From Muriicola marianensis (lineage in GTDB: Bacteria; Bacteroidota; Bacteroidia; Flavobacteriales; Flavobacteriaceae), in the NCBI RefSeq assembly GCF_014638095.1, contig NZ_BMFH01000001.1:2055227-2119226 (forward strand): a stretch of 64,000 nucleotides of DNA, in the 5' to 3' direction. The notes below the pieces were generated by a model. It did not search any database and was not told the DNA's origin. It saw nothing but the letters and a program-made list of their open reading frames with translations. A program made the position numbers and the translations under genes. This document shows, piece after piece, positions 10,483 through 18,928 of the stretch. Numbering within the stretch: position 1 is the first letter of the stretch; each line of letters starts with the position of its first letter.

Positions 10483-11754
10483 TTGGAGAAACTTTCAGTC
10501 AGAGATAGAAAATACCTGTGGCACCCCCTTACCCAGCACAAGACCCAAGGGGACATGTTGGGGATCGTCAAAGCAAAGGGTGCTGTACTCACCGATGAGG
10601 AAGGAAAGGAATATATAGATGCGATCGCTTCCTGGTACACGGCTATGTACGGCCATTGTCATCCCGTGATCACTAAGGCTGTTTCGGAACAGATGAAAAA
10701 ACTGGACCAGGTGGTATTCAGCGGTTTTACCCATCAACCCGCTATTGAACTATCGGAATCGCTGATGTCTGTGTTGCCTTACAATCAGCAAAAGCTGTTC
10801 TTTTCGGATAACGGTTCTACTGCTACCGAGATCGGTATCAAGATGGCCCTTCAGTATTTTCACAACCTGGGCGAAAAAAGGAATGTGATGCTCGCCTTTG
10901 AGGAGGGATTCCATGGCGACACTTTCGGGGCCATGTCAGTATCGGGTCTTTCGGCCTATAACGGGCCCTTCGAGGAGCATTTTATTCGGGTAGAACGCAT
11001 CCCGGTTCCCAATGACGACAACGTGGAGGAAGTTCTGGAATCAGTGGAGAAAAGGCTGAAGAAAAAAGACATAGCAGGATTTATTTACGAACCCCTTGTT
11101 CAGGGTGCTGCGGCCATGAAAATGCACAGACCTGAGCACCTTTGCCGCATTTTACGCCTGATGAAACTGGAGGGGGTGATCACTATTGCCGATGAGGTGA
11201 TGACCGGTTTTGGAAAGACGGGAACGTGTTTTGCCTCTGAACAGGTAACTGTCAAGCCGGAGATCATCTGCCTTTCCAAGGCGCTTACGGCGGGGCTCCT
11301 CCCTATGGCGATTACCAGCTGTTCGAAAAAAGTTTATGACGCTTTTTACGATGATGCCGTACACAAAGGCTTTTTTCACGGTCATACCTATACCGCCAAC
11401 CCCCTGGCCTGTACCGCTGCCCTGGCTGCCCTTGAGTTGTTTCGATCCGATGAGATGCAGGGGAATATCAAGAGGATTATACGAAGACATAAGGAATTCG
11501 ACTGCAGGATCAAGGACCACCCCAGAGTAGCTTCTACCCGCCAGACCGGGGTAATCTATGCCATCGATCTCACACTCAACACGGATCGCTACGGATCCCT
11601 GAGAGACAGGCTGTATTCGTATTTCATGGACCAGGGCATCTTTTTACGGCCGCTGGGTAACACCATATATCTCCTGCCCCCTTATGTGATAAGTGATACT
11701 GAGCTCGACAGAGTCTACCGAGCCATCGAAGGATGCCTTGAGCTCGACTTATAG
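10483..11754 (+). CDS. bioA: Adenosylmethionine-8-amino-7-oxononanoate aminotransferase
   Basis: A PLP transaminase that converts 8-amino-7-oxononanoate to 7,8-diaminopelargonate using SAM as amino donor. Class III markers: KYLWHPLTQHK at the start, SWYTAMYGH, FFSDNGSTATEIGIKMA, EEGFHGDTFGAMS, ADEVMTGFGKTG, and the PLP lysine in CLSKALTAG at about K266. I place the start at the TTG at 10483, because homologues begin just before LSxRDxxxLWHP. That gives 423 residues, the normal length. The open frame upstream to 10390 would overlap the divergent glycosyltransferase start and looks non-coding. The TTG start is inferred and less certain than the gene. Confidence 0.93.
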   Translation: MEKLSVRDRKYLWHPLTQHKTQGDMLGIVKAKGAVLTDEEGKEYIDAIASWYTAMYGHCHPVITKAVSEQMKKLDQVVFSGFTHQPAIELSESLMSVLPYNQQKLFFSDNGSTATEIGIKMALQYFHNLGEKRNVMLAFEEGFHGDTFGAMSVSGLSAYNGPFEEHFIRVERIPVPNDDNVEEVLESVEKRLKKKDIAGFIYEPLVQGAAAMKMHRPEHLCRILRLMKLEGVITIADEVMTGFGKTGTCFASEQVTVKPEIICLSKALTAGLLPMAITSCSKKVYDAFYDDAVHKGFFHGHTYTANPLACTAALAALELFRSDEMQGNIKRIIRRHKEFDCRIKDHPRVASTRQTGVIYAIDLTLNTDRYGSLRDRLYSYFMDQGIFLRPLGNTIYLLPPYVISDTELDRVYRAIEGCLELDL

Positions 11755-11819
11755 CACATACATTTTAATTTCCTGAAACATTGAGCTCCCGGGAGGGGAG
11801 AATAAAAAGAGATAAGCCT

Positions 11820-11827
11820 TATTTTTG
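11820..11827 (+). promoter_or_regulatory. Candidate -7 box before the ketoacyl synthase
   Basis: TATTTTTG fits TAnnTTTG and ends 11 bases before the ATG at 11839. It would allow a separate transcript from bioA. Confidence 0.45.
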
Positions 11828-11838
11828 ACCCTTTGAAG

Positions 11839-13002
11839 ATGGCATTAAAAACACCGGTATCCATTGTTGCAATAGAATCCCTTTCGGCCCTGGGAATGGG
11901 AAGGGAGAAGGTCTGGTCGGCCTATTTGTCCCACAAGCACGGGATAGAGGAAAGATCTTTTCCGGGAGAAAAGGCATGGGTAGCGCCGATCTCGCCGGAA
12001 TACAGTGATTCCCTGGAAGAGGTAAGGAGATCCCAATCGCATTACAGGAAGCTGGATGAGACCGTCATTTTCGCCCTGACTGTTTCCAGAAAGGTGGTGC
12101 GCTCAGCCCGATGGGATAAAAATGATAATTTTGGGATCAATATCGGCTCTTCGAGAGGGGCTACCGGGATCTTTGAATCCCACCACGGGCAATTCCTCCA
12201 GGAAGGGACCACTTCTCCCTGGACCTCCCCTGTGACCACCTTGGGGAACATTTCTTCTTGGGTCGCCCATGATTTGCAGACCACGGGTCCAGAAATATCA
12301 CATTCTATAACCTGCTCTACTGCCTTGCATGCACTGCTTAACGGGGTGGCCTGGATACAGGGCGGGATGGCAGACCGATTCCTTGTCGGCGGTAGTGAAG
12401 CCCCCCTTACGCCCTTTACCGTGGCTCAGATGAAGGCATTAAAGATCTATGCCAAATCAGGGGGACCATTCCCATGCCGGGCCCTGGACCTCAATAAGGA
12501 TGAGAACACCATGGTTCTTGGGGAAGGCGCAGTGATGGCCTGTCTGGAAGCCGGGAATTCCGCAGAAAGTCTGGCACTGATCGATGGAGTCGGCTACTCC
12601 ACTGAGATCCTTGAATCTTCGGTTTCTATCAGTACAGAGGCCGATTGTTTTCAGAGGTCGATGCAGATGGCCTTGGGCGACTTGCATGCTTCGGAAGTTG
12701 ATGCTGTGGTCATGCATGCCCCAGGGACGATCAAAGGGGATGAGTCTGAATTTCGGGCTGTTGAGAAGGTATTCGGTCAGGACACCCCATTGCTCACTTC
12801 TAACAAATGGATGATAGGGCATACCCTGGGGGCGTCAGGTATGCTGAGTTTGGAACTGGCTGTTCTGATGCTGCAGCATCAGGTCTTCATTCCGTTGCCT
12901 TATAGCGGGGACAAGCCCATGTCAAAAAGTCTGAACAGGATCTTGGTCAACGCCGTGGGCTTCGGGGGGAATGCAGTGAGCATCCTGTTAAAAAGGCCGT
13001 AG
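11839..13002 (+). CDS. FabF-like beta-ketoacyl synthase in the biotin locus
   Basis: A thiolase-fold condensing enzyme of 387 residues, lying between bioA and bioB. The nucleophile is present (SITCSTALHALLNG, Cys about 159), as is the second histidine (WMIGHTLGASGM, His about 328). The first histidine motif of FabF, NAHGT, reads HAPGT here (about 293-297), so that position is proline and a histidine sits two residues earlier. VLGEGAV, close to the FabF GEGAG loop, is kept. The family extends acyl chains by decarboxylating malonyl-ACP. The location suggests a job in making the pimeloyl precursor of biotin, but this is inference from context. The preceding in-frame TTG at 11833 is a less likely start. 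Confidence 0.82.
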   Translation: MALKTPVSIVAIESLSALGMGREKVWSAYLSHKHGIEERSFPGEKAWVAPISPEYSDSLEEVRRSQSHYRKLDETVIFALTVSRKVVRSARWDKNDNFGINIGSSRGATGIFESHHGQFLQEGTTSPWTSPVTTLGNISSWVAHDLQTTGPEISHSITCSTALHALLNGVAWIQGGMADRFLVGGSEAPLTPFTVAQMKALKIYAKSGGPFPCRALDLNKDENTMVLGEGAVMACLEAGNSAESLALIDGVGYSTEILESSVSISTEADCFQRSMQMALGDLHASEVDAVVMHAPGTIKGDESEFRAVEKVFGQDTPLLTSNKWMIGHTLGASGMLSLELAVLMLQHQVFIPLPYSGDKPMSKSLNRILVNAVGFGGNAVSILLKRP

Positions 13003-13057
13003 TGAATTAAGAAGAGGGATATCCGGGAGAATATGATATGTATTTGACAGGATTCTC

Positions 13058-13065
13058 TATTTTTG
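13058..13065 (+). promoter_or_regulatory. Candidate -7 box of bioB
   Basis: TATTTTTG (TAnnTTTG) is 21 bases before the bioB ATG. It suggests that bioB has its own promoter although it follows the ketoacyl synthase by only 84 bases. Confidence 0.5.
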
Positions 13066-13086
13066 AGGGGGCTTTAAATCAAATAG

Positions 13087-14175
13087 ATGAAAGAAATACG
13101 ACATAATTGGACAAAAGAAGAGATCGTGGATATCTACCGGATGCCACTGATGGAACTGCTCTACAGAGCAGCCACTGTACATCGTGAATATCACGATCCC
13201 AACAAAGTTCAGGTTTCCACCTTGCTCTCCATAAAAACCGGGGGCTGTCCCGAGGACTGCGGGTATTGCCCACAGGCAGCCCGTTATCATACGGATATTG
13301 AAGGAAACGATCTGATGAGTGTATCGCAGGTAAAAGCCCAGGCCCTTCGCGCCAAGGCTTCCGGTAGTTCAAGGGTCTGTATGGGCGCCGCCTGGAGGAA
13401 TGTGAAGGACGGACCTGAATTTGACCAGGTACTGGAGATGGTACGCACCATCAACAAGCTCGACATGGAGGTCTGCTGTACTCTTGGGATGCTCACCGAA
13501 AACCAGGCCAAACGCCTGGCAGAAGCCGGACTGTACGCATACAATCACAACCTGGATACCTCTGAGGACTATTATAAGGATGTGATCTCAACAAGGGCCT
13601 ATAAAGACAGGCTGGATACCATAGACAATGTCAGGAAAAGCAATGTAACGGTTTGCAGCGGGGGAATCATAGGGATGGGAGAAAAACTGGAAGACAGGGC
13701 GGGAATGCTGGTTGCCCTGTCGACCCTGGATCCCCAGCCTGAATCTGTGCCGATCAATGCCCTGGTGGCGGTAGAAGGTACACCCATGGAAGATATGGAG
13801 CCTGTTCCTATCTGGGATATGATACGCATGGTGGCTACCACGCGAATCGTTATGCCCCGGACACAGGTAAGACTTTCAGCTGGCCGTACCGGAATGAGCA
13901 GGGAAGGGCAGGCCATGTGTTTCTTTGCAGGAGCCAACTCTATCTTTGCCGGTGATAAATTGCTCACTACCCCCAATCCGGATGTGAATGAGGATATGGA
14001 GATGTTCCGACTTCTGGGACTGGAACCTCAGGCAGCATTCGAAAAGATGCCTCAGCCCAAAACCGTGGAACAGGCAGACTCAAAATTCGAGTCGAAAGGA
14101 GAGAAGCCTAAATGGACCCGGCCCGGACATCAGATCGAAAGAAATGAGATAGCCAGGCAACAGGCAAAGTCCTGA
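13087..14175 (+). CDS. bioB: Biotin synthase
   Basis: A radical-SAM enzyme that inserts sulfur into dethiobiotin to make biotin, 362 residues. The SAM cluster motif CxxxCxxC is C54, C58, C61 in [16 protein letters not shown]. Further conserved parts are CMGAAWRN (the cysteine for the second cluster), [29 protein letters not shown], and RLSAGR near 260, whose arginine is a ligand of the [2Fe-2S] cluster in the family. The C-terminal 40 residues are charged and run past the barrel. It completes the bioF, bioD, bioA, bioB set in this locus. No bioC or bioH is in the window. Confidence 0.97.
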   Translation: MKEIRHNWTKEEIVDIYRMPLMELLYRAATVHREYHDPNKVQVSTLLSIKTGGCPEDCGYCPQAARYHTDIEGNDLMSVSQVKAQALRAKASGSSRVCMGAAWRNVKDGPEFDQVLEMVRTINKLDMEVCCTLGMLTENQAKRLAEAGLYAYNHNLDTSEDYYKDVISTRAYKDRLDTIDNVRKSNVTVCSGGIIGMGEKLEDRAGMLVALSTLDPQPESVPINALVAVEGTPMEDMEPVPIWDMIRMVATTRIVMPRTQVRLSAGRTGMSREGQAMCFFAGANSIFAGDKLLTTPNPDVNEDMEMFRLLGLEPQAAFEKMPQPKTVEQADSKFESKGEKPKWTRPGHQIERNEIARQQAKS

Positions 14176-14231
14176 TACGAGCTGTTTAACCAGCCTTGAA
14201 TAGTATCAATCAACGGTTTGATCTGATTTTT

Positions 14232-14239
14232 TACCTTTG
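14232..14239 (+). promoter_or_regulatory. Candidate -7 box of the cupin-like gene
   Basis: TACCTTTG (TAnnTTTG) ends 25 bases before the TTG start at 14265, which supports that start. Confidence 0.5.
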
Positions 14240-14264
14240 ATGAATTGATTAATCAGGTATTGAG

Positions 14265-15134
14265 TTGAAACTGAAAGAGATACCCCGGGTTGGATCACTG
14301 ACCAAAGAACAATTCCTCAGGGACTTTCTGGGACCCCAGAAACCTGTGGTACTGACAGATAGTATCCGGGACTGGCCCGCCTATTCAAAGTGGGACTTCG
14401 ATTATATCCGTAAGGTGGCCGGCGAAAAGACTGTGCCCTTATACGACAACAGGCCGGTAGATCATAAGGAAGGGTTTAATCAGCCTCACGCCACCATGAA
14501 GATGAAGGAGTATCTCGACCTTCTTCAGAAAGAACCCACCAAATACAGGATTTTTCTTTGGAACGTGATGAAGGAGGTGCCTGAACTGCAAAAGGATTTT
14601 TCATTCCCCGACTTTGGCATACCCCTGATGAAGGGATTACCCATGTTGTTCTTCGGGGGAAGGGATTCCTATACCTTCATGCATTATGATATCGATCTGG
14701 CAAACATCTTTCATTTTCATTTTGCGGGCAGAAAGGAATGTATCCTGTTTCCTCAAAGTGAAAATAAATACCTGTATAAAATACCACACTCCCTAATCAC
14801 ACACGAGTCTATAGACTTCTCAGACCCAGATTACAATCAATGGCCTGGTCTCCGGCACGCCACCGGTTACCGGACGTATCTGGAGCACGGGGAAGTACTC
14901 TATATGCCCGAGGGCTACTGGCATTATATGAAGTACGTGACCCCAGGATTCTCCATGAGCCTGAGATCGGTAGCCAGAAATCCGTTAAATCTCAGTAAGG
15001 CGGTCTACAACGTGGTATTTATGCGGCATTTCGACAACGGGATGAGGCGTATACGGGGCAAGAAGTGGATAGACTGGAAGAATCGAAAGGCCATTGAACG
15101 CACAGAAAAGGTGCTCAAAACCATGCCTTCCTAA
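14265..15134 (+). CDS. Cupin-like (JmjC / Cupin_8) domain protein, putative Fe(II)/2-oxoglutarate dioxygenase
   Basis: A 289-residue protein with a JmjC-type double-stranded beta-helix, as in factor-inhibiting-HIF-like hydroxylases. The N-terminal PVVLTDSIRDWPAYSKWDFDYI is typical of Cupin_8. The iron-binding HxD is in TFMHYDIDLANIF, and the distal histidine is probably in MPEGYWHYMKYV, so the metal triad looks intact. Bacterial relatives hydroxylate ribosomal proteins or other protein side chains, but the substrate here is unknown. The start is TTG, with no in-frame ATG close by. It is followed by recX on the opposite strand, three bases from its stop. Confidence 0.82.
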   Translation: MKLKEIPRVGSLTKEQFLRDFLGPQKPVVLTDSIRDWPAYSKWDFDYIRKVAGEKTVPLYDNRPVDHKEGFNQPHATMKMKEYLDLLQKEPTKYRIFLWNVMKEVPELQKDFSFPDFGIPLMKGLPMLFFGGRDSYTFMHYDIDLANIFHFHFAGRKECILFPQSENKYLYKIPHSLITHESIDFSDPDYNQWPGLRHATGYRTYLEHGEVLYMPEGYWHYMKYVTPGFSMSLRSVARNPLNLSKAVYNVVFMRHFDNGMRRIRGKKWIDWKNRKAIERTEKVLKTMPS

Positions 15135-15137
15135 GAC

Positions 15138-15617
15138 TCAACCCGGAGGAAAAAGGTCTTCCAGCTGGTCATAGATCCTGGAGCTTTCCCATCCCCGGTA
15201 AAGCAGGTAATCGTAAAGCTTTTTTTTCTGCAAGCGGGGGTCAAGGCCCTTCAACTGTGTAAGACGCTTTCTGGCGAGGTCACGGAGCGTATCGGAATAT
15301 TCACTGTTATCCAATTCCTCCAGGGCCAGCCTGATGATAAAAGGAGAAATATCCCTTTTCTTTAATTCTCTTGTGATCCTTACACGGCCCCATTTTTTAA
15401 TCCGGAATTTACCCCTGGCAAAACTCCTGGCAAAACGCTCCTCATTGAGAAATCCATGGTTGATTAAATGCGCCATGATCTTATCCATGGCTTCCGGGAT
15501 CATGCGCATTTCCCTCAATTTGCCCAGTACTTCCTGATGGCAACGGTCCTGGTAGGCACAATACCTTTCCATTTTTTTGGTGGCCTCAGAGACCGTAAAT
15601 GAAGGTCTTTTCTGCAT
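15138..15617 (-). CDS. recX: Regulatory protein RecX
   Basis: A small, highly charged helical-repeat protein of 159 residues that modulates RecA filament activity. Family features: AYQDRCHQEVLGKLREM in the first repeat, LINHGFLNEERFARSFARGKFRIKKWGRVRITRELKKRDI in the second, and a YDYLLYRGWESSRIYDQLEDL C-terminus. It lies downstream of the RNase E/G gene on the same strand, but a strong terminator stands between them, so recX may depend on read-through or on a weak promoter I cannot see. recA is not in the window. Confidence 0.9.
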   Translation of the reverse strand: MQKRPSFTVSEATKKMERYCAYQDRCHQEVLGKLREMRMIPEAMDKIMAHLINHGFLNEERFARSFARGKFRIKKWGRVRITRELKKRDISPFIIRLALEELDNSEYSDTLRDLARKRLTQLKGLDPRLQKKKLYDYLLYRGWESSRIYDQLEDLFPPG

Positions 15618-15635
15618 GGCGTAAAATTAATAAAA

Positions 15636-15666
15636 CAAAAAAAGCGGCTTCTGCTGAAGCCGCTTT
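15636..15666 (-). terminator. Terminator of the RNase E/G gene
   Basis: AAAGCGGCTTC / GAAGCCGCTTT stem with a four-base loop. Read on the minus strand it starts directly after the RNase stop codon and is followed by a T-rich run. Confidence 0.85.
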
Positions 15667-17223
15667 TTATATGAGATCTTTCCCATTCTTGTCTTTAAAA
15701 TGGTACTCGAGGTAGGTATAGGCATCCCTGGGTTGGATCTTGATCCATTTTTTGTGTTCCAGGAACCATTTGGACCTGATCGATGGAAAACCTTTGGTCA
15801 GATACGCCGCGATAAAAGGGTGCGTATTGAGCACGATACCTTTTTCATTCTTGGAGTTCTTTAAAAGATGTTCAAGATCTACATTGATCTTTTCGATCAG
15901 CACTATGGGAGCTTCCACCTCCTGATTACTGCCACTGGGGTTCTCCTCAGTGGTCTTGATGTTTATTTCCGGCCTTACCCTTTGGCGCGTGATCTGCACC
16001 AGTCCGAATTTACTCGGGGGAAGGATTTTATGCTTCGCCCTATCGTCCTTCATCTCTTTCCTGAGATGATCGAAGAGTTTCCTTCGGTGATCGGATTTTA
16101 CCATATCGATAAAATCGACCACGATGATGCCCCCCATATCCCTCAGACGCAATTGTCTGGCGATCTCGGAGGCGGCGAGCATATTTACCTCTAAAGCGGT
16201 GTCTTCCTGGTTGTTGGCCTTGTTAGACCGGTTCCCGCTATTCACGTCTATGACGTGAAGGGCCTCGGTATGCTCAATGACCAGATAGGCACCTTTGCTC
16301 ATGGACGCGGTACGTCCGAAAGAGGTTTTGATCTGTCTTTCGATCCCGAATTTTTCAAAGATCGGAACCGAAGAACTGTACAACTTTACAATGGATTCTT
16401 TATCAGGTGCAATTTCATGCACATAATCCTTCAGTTGGGTATAAAGCGTTTCGTCATCTACGTGTATGCCCGTGAAAGTGTCATTAAAGACATCCCTTAA
16501 GATAGAGGAAGCTCTGTTGACTTCCACGAGGACTTTGGATGGGGTTGGCGCTTTGTACAATTTCTTACACATTGCTGTCCATTTGTTCAGCAAGTTCTGT
16601 AGATCCTTATCCAGTTCTGCGACTTTTTTGCCTTCTGCCACGGTCCTTATGATCACTCCAAACCCTTTTGGCTTGATGCTCTTCACGAGCCTCTTAAGCC
16701 GGTCTTTCTCCTTGTTGCTTTCAATTTTTTGTGAAACCGAAACGCGGTCAGAGAAAGGGACCATCACCAAATAGCGTCCGGCTATAGAAAGTTCGGAGCT
16801 AATTCGCGGTCCTTTGGTCGATATGGGTTCTTTTACGATCTGAACCAGCAGGGACTGATTCGCTTTCACCACCTGGTTGATGGATCCGTGCTTATCAATA
16901 TCTTTTTCGAATGGAAAATTTTTAAGGGAATAATCCTTGAGTTTTCCCGTACTCACTTTCTTGATGAACTTCAACATACTGGACAGCTGCGGTCCCAGGT
17001 CATGGTAGTGCAAAAAGGCATCTTTTTCATAACCGACGTTGACAAAGGCAGCATTAAGGCCCGTTACAGGCTTCCTGATCTTCGCGAGGAGAATGTCTCC
17101 CACATTGAAATTATGATCGTTTTCGTCTTTGTGAAGTTCAATGAGTTTTCCATCTTTCAGTAAGGCAAAATCGACGGCGACGGAATTGGATCTTACGATT
17201 AATTCTCTATTCACCTGAATCAA
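15667..17223 (-). CDS. Ribonuclease E/G family protein
   Basis: An endoribonuclease for RNA decay and rRNA maturation, 518 residues, the length of RNase G and lacking the long RNase E tail. The S1-like region near 40-125 has VGDILLAKIRKPVTGLNAAFVNVGYEKDAFLH. The catalytic core has EHTEALHVIDVNSG and GGIIVVDFIDM, whose aspartates bind magnesium. The zinc-link CPxC that follows RQRxRP in proteobacterial enzymes is absent: after TRQRVRPEI comes a polar stretch with no cysteine. That may be usual for this phylum. It is upstream of recX and downstream of the HU gene, on the same strand. Confidence 0.92.
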   Translation of the reverse strand: MIQVNRELIVRSNSVAVDFALLKDGKLIELHKDENDHNFNVGDILLAKIRKPVTGLNAAFVNVGYEKDAFLHYHDLGPQLSSMLKFIKKVSTGKLKDYSLKNFPFEKDIDKHGSINQVVKANQSLLVQIVKEPISTKGPRISSELSIAGRYLVMVPFSDRVSVSQKIESNKEKDRLKRLVKSIKPKGFGVIIRTVAEGKKVAELDKDLQNLLNKWTAMCKKLYKAPTPSKVLVEVNRASSILRDVFNDTFTGIHVDDETLYTQLKDYVHEIAPDKESIVKLYSSSVPIFEKFGIERQIKTSFGRTASMSKGAYLVIEHTEALHVIDVNSGNRSNKANNQEDTALEVNMLAASEIARQLRLRDMGGIIVVDFIDMVKSDHRRKLFDHLRKEMKDDRAKHKILPPSKFGLVQITRQRVRPEINIKTTEENPSGSNQEVEAPIVLIEKINVDLEHLLKNSKNEKGIVLNTHPFIAAYLTKGFPSIRSKWFLEHKKWIKIQPRDAYTYLEYHFKDKNGKDLI

Positions 17224-17323
17224 TTTATATCCCGCTAATGCAGGATGGATTAAACATTAGTTGTTACAGGTTTTGTAACCCGTCGAAATCCTTTTAGAAT
17301 TTCTATGTCAATGAACGTATTAA

Positions 17324-17352
17324 AATGAAAAAGTAGTTTCAGCAACTACTTC
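17324..17352 (-). terminator. Terminator of the small basic protein gene
   Basis: AAGTAGTT / AACTACTT stem (17331-17351) that begins inside the stop codon of the 29-residue gene, followed on the minus strand by TTTTTCATTTT. Confidence 0.7.
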
Positions 17353-17435
17353 TTCTTGTGGCGGTTGGCTCTTCTGCGTTTCTTACGCTTGTGTGTGGCC
17401 ACCTTGTGTCTTTTTCTTTTTTTACCACTCGGCAT
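17346..17435 (-). CDS. 29-residue very basic protein (AURKAIP1/COX24-type ribosomal peptide)
   Basis: A tiny frame too short for usual gene calling. It starts MPSGKKRKRHKVATHKRKKR and ends in RHKKK, with more than half the residues lysine or arginine. This matches the short AURKAIP1/COX24-domain proteins annotated in Bacteroidota. Related short peptides in other bacteria are extra small-subunit ribosomal proteins (bS22 type), so ribosome binding is a reasonable inference. It lies between the HU gene and the RNase E/G gene on the same strand, with a terminator hairpin overlapping its stop codon. The independent terminator and the clean ATG support a real gene. Confidence 0.8.
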   Translation of the reverse strand: MPSGKKRKRHKVATHKRKKRRRANRHKKK

Positions 17436-17459
17436 AAAACTCTGCTTTTATTTCGGTTA

Positions 17460-17750
17460 TTACTTTACTTCTACGTTGCTTTTTACTCCCTCAACAAAAA
17501 CCTTAGCTGGCTTAAATGCCGGAATGTTGTGAGCAGGTATTTTAATGGTAGTATTCTTTGAGATATTCCTACCCGTCTTCTCCGCACGCGTCTTGATAAT
17601 AAAGCTACCAAAACCTCTCAGGTACACATTGTCTCCGTTCTCGAGTGATGATTTGACCTCTTCCATAAAGGTTTCAACTGTTGCTTGAACATCACCTTTT
17701 TCAATTCCCAATTTTTCTGAGATCTTCGATACGATATCTGCTTTCGTCAT
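17460..17750 (-). CDS. HU/IHF-family DNA-binding protein
   Basis: A 96-residue histone-like nucleoid protein that bends and packs DNA as a dimer. It has the standard fold: MTKADIVSKISEKLGI helices, then LRGFGSFIIKTRAEKTGRNISKNTTIKIPAHNIPAFKPAK with the beta-arm (TGRNISKN...IKIPA, in place of the common NPRTG/ETIxIPA) and the conserved proline at its tip. The C-terminus EGVKSNVEVK is a few residues longer than the roughly 90 of minimal HU. It is transcribed divergently from mutY, and a TAnnTTTG box lies upstream. The small basic ribosomal peptide follows it on the same strand. Confidence 0.94.
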   Translation of the reverse strand: MTKADIVSKISEKLGIEKGDVQATVETFMEEVKSSLENGDNVYLRGFGSFIIKTRAEKTGRNISKNTTIKIPAHNIPAFKPAKVFVEGVKSNVEVK

Positions 17751-17786
17751 GTTTATGTTTACTTAAACTGTTATTTTTCAGGCTTG

Positions 17787-17794
17787 CAAATATA
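17787..17794 (-). promoter_or_regulatory. Candidate -7 box of the HU gene
   Basis: On the minus strand the bases read TATATTTG (TAnnTTTG), 36 bases before the HU start codon. Confidence 0.55.
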
Positions 17795-17848
17795 TAAATA
17801 TTATTCATTCTTTTGTCCTAATGAACTAATTTTAAGTCTTTAAAAACT

Positions 17849-17856
17849 TACTTTTG
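17849..17856 (+). promoter_or_regulatory. Candidate -7 box of mutY
   Basis: TACTTTTG (TAnnTTTG) ends 14 bases before the mutY ATG at 17871. Confidence 0.5.
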
Positions 17857-17870
17857 GGCTCTTTTGAGGC

Positions 17871-18914
17871 ATGACCCATTTTTCCAAAACCGTACTGCAT
17901 TGGTATTCCCAAAATAAGAGGGACCTTCCATGGCGAGGCTCTTCGGATCCATATAAAATATGGCTGTCGGAGATCATCCTGCAACAGACCCGTATAAACC
18001 AGGGTCTGCCTTATTATCTGAAATTTGTCGAGGCGTACCCCACGGTATCGGATCTCGCCTCCGCTTCCGAAACAGAGGTCCTGAAACTCTGGCAGGGCCT
18101 GGGATATTATTCCAGGGCCCGTAATATGCACGCTGCAGCCAGGACGGTCGAGAATGAATTCAACGGAATCTTTCCTTCAACCTATAAAGAACTCATCCAA
18201 CTCAAAGGAGTAGGGGACTATACGGCAAGTGCCATAGCATCCATTTGTTCAGGGGAACCGACCCCGGTAGTCGATGGGAATGTCTACAGAGTCCTGTCGC
18301 GTTATTTCGGGGTGGATACTCCCATCAATTCTTCCCGGGGGGCGAAATATTTTAAAAAACTCGCCACAGAGGTGATGGAACCCTTGGATATTGGAGAATA
18401 CAACCAGGCCATTATGGAATTTGGAGCCATTCAGTGCAAACCTCAAAGTCCAGCCTGTGAAGCATGTCCGCTCAACTCAGGTTGTCTGGCCCTGAAACAG
18501 AGGAGAGTATCCGAACTGCCGGTCAAACTCAGAAAACAAAAAGTGAAGACCCGATATTTCAATTATATGGTCTACAGGGATCCAAAAAACAGGACCCTGC
18601 TTCATAAAAGAACTGAAAAAGGCATATGGCAGCATTTGTACGAGTTTCCATTGATTGAATCGGATCGGTTGCTGGAGCCTGAAGAGGTCTACGAAATATT
18701 GGAAAAGGATGACCATCCCCAGGGCGCGATCTCTCTCTGGAAGGAAAACCCCGTCGTACATAAACTATCCCATCAACACCTGATCACCAGGTTTTGGATC
18801 GTTGAACTGAAAAAGGAAATATCCCAAGGTATATCCCCGGAGAAACTGGATGAATATCCGGTTCCTGTATTGGTCTCCGAATTCCTCCGAACATATAAAA
18901 ATTCGTACTTTTGA
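17871..18914 (+). CDS. mutY: A/G-specific adenine glycosylase
   Basis: A base-excision repair enzyme that removes adenine paired with 8-oxoguanine, 347 residues. The N-terminal catalytic domain shows LPWRGSSDPYKIWLSEIILQQTRI, the helix-hairpin-helix LKGVGDYTASAIAS, and the catalytic aspartate in PVVDGNVYRVLSR. The [4Fe-4S] ligands are CKPQSPACEACPLNSGC (C-x6-C-x2-C-x5-C). The C-terminal NUDIX-like domain (about 225-345) has KRTEKGIWQHLYEFPLIE and HKLSHQHLITRFW for 8-oxoG recognition. It is followed by ssb, gldE and gldD on the same strand, an arrangement usual in flavobacteria. Confidence 0.96.
   Translation: MTHFSKTVLHWYSQNKRDLPWRGSSDPYKIWLSEIILQQTRINQGLPYYLKFVEAYPTVSDLASASETEVLKLWQGLGYYSRARNMHAAARTVENEFNGIFPSTYKELIQLKGVGDYTASAIASICSGEPTPVVDGNVYRVLSRYFGVDTPINSSRGAKYFKKLATEVMEPLDIGEYNQAIMEFGAIQCKPQSPACEACPLNSGCLALKQRRVSELPVKLRKQKVKTRYFNYMVYRDPKNRTLLHKRTEKGIWQHLYEFPLIESDRLLEPEEVYEILEKDDHPQGAISLWKENPVVHKLSHQHLITRFWIVELKKEISQGISPEKLDEYPVPVLVSEFLRTYKNSYF
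18906..18913 (+). promoter_or_regulatory. Candidate -7 box of ssb inside the mutY 3' end
   Basis: TACTTTTG (TAnnTTTG) covers the last mutY codons and lies 15 bases before the ssb ATG. It would let ssb be expressed apart from mutY. Confidence 0.5.
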
Positions 18915-18928
18915 ATTAAATTAGAATC

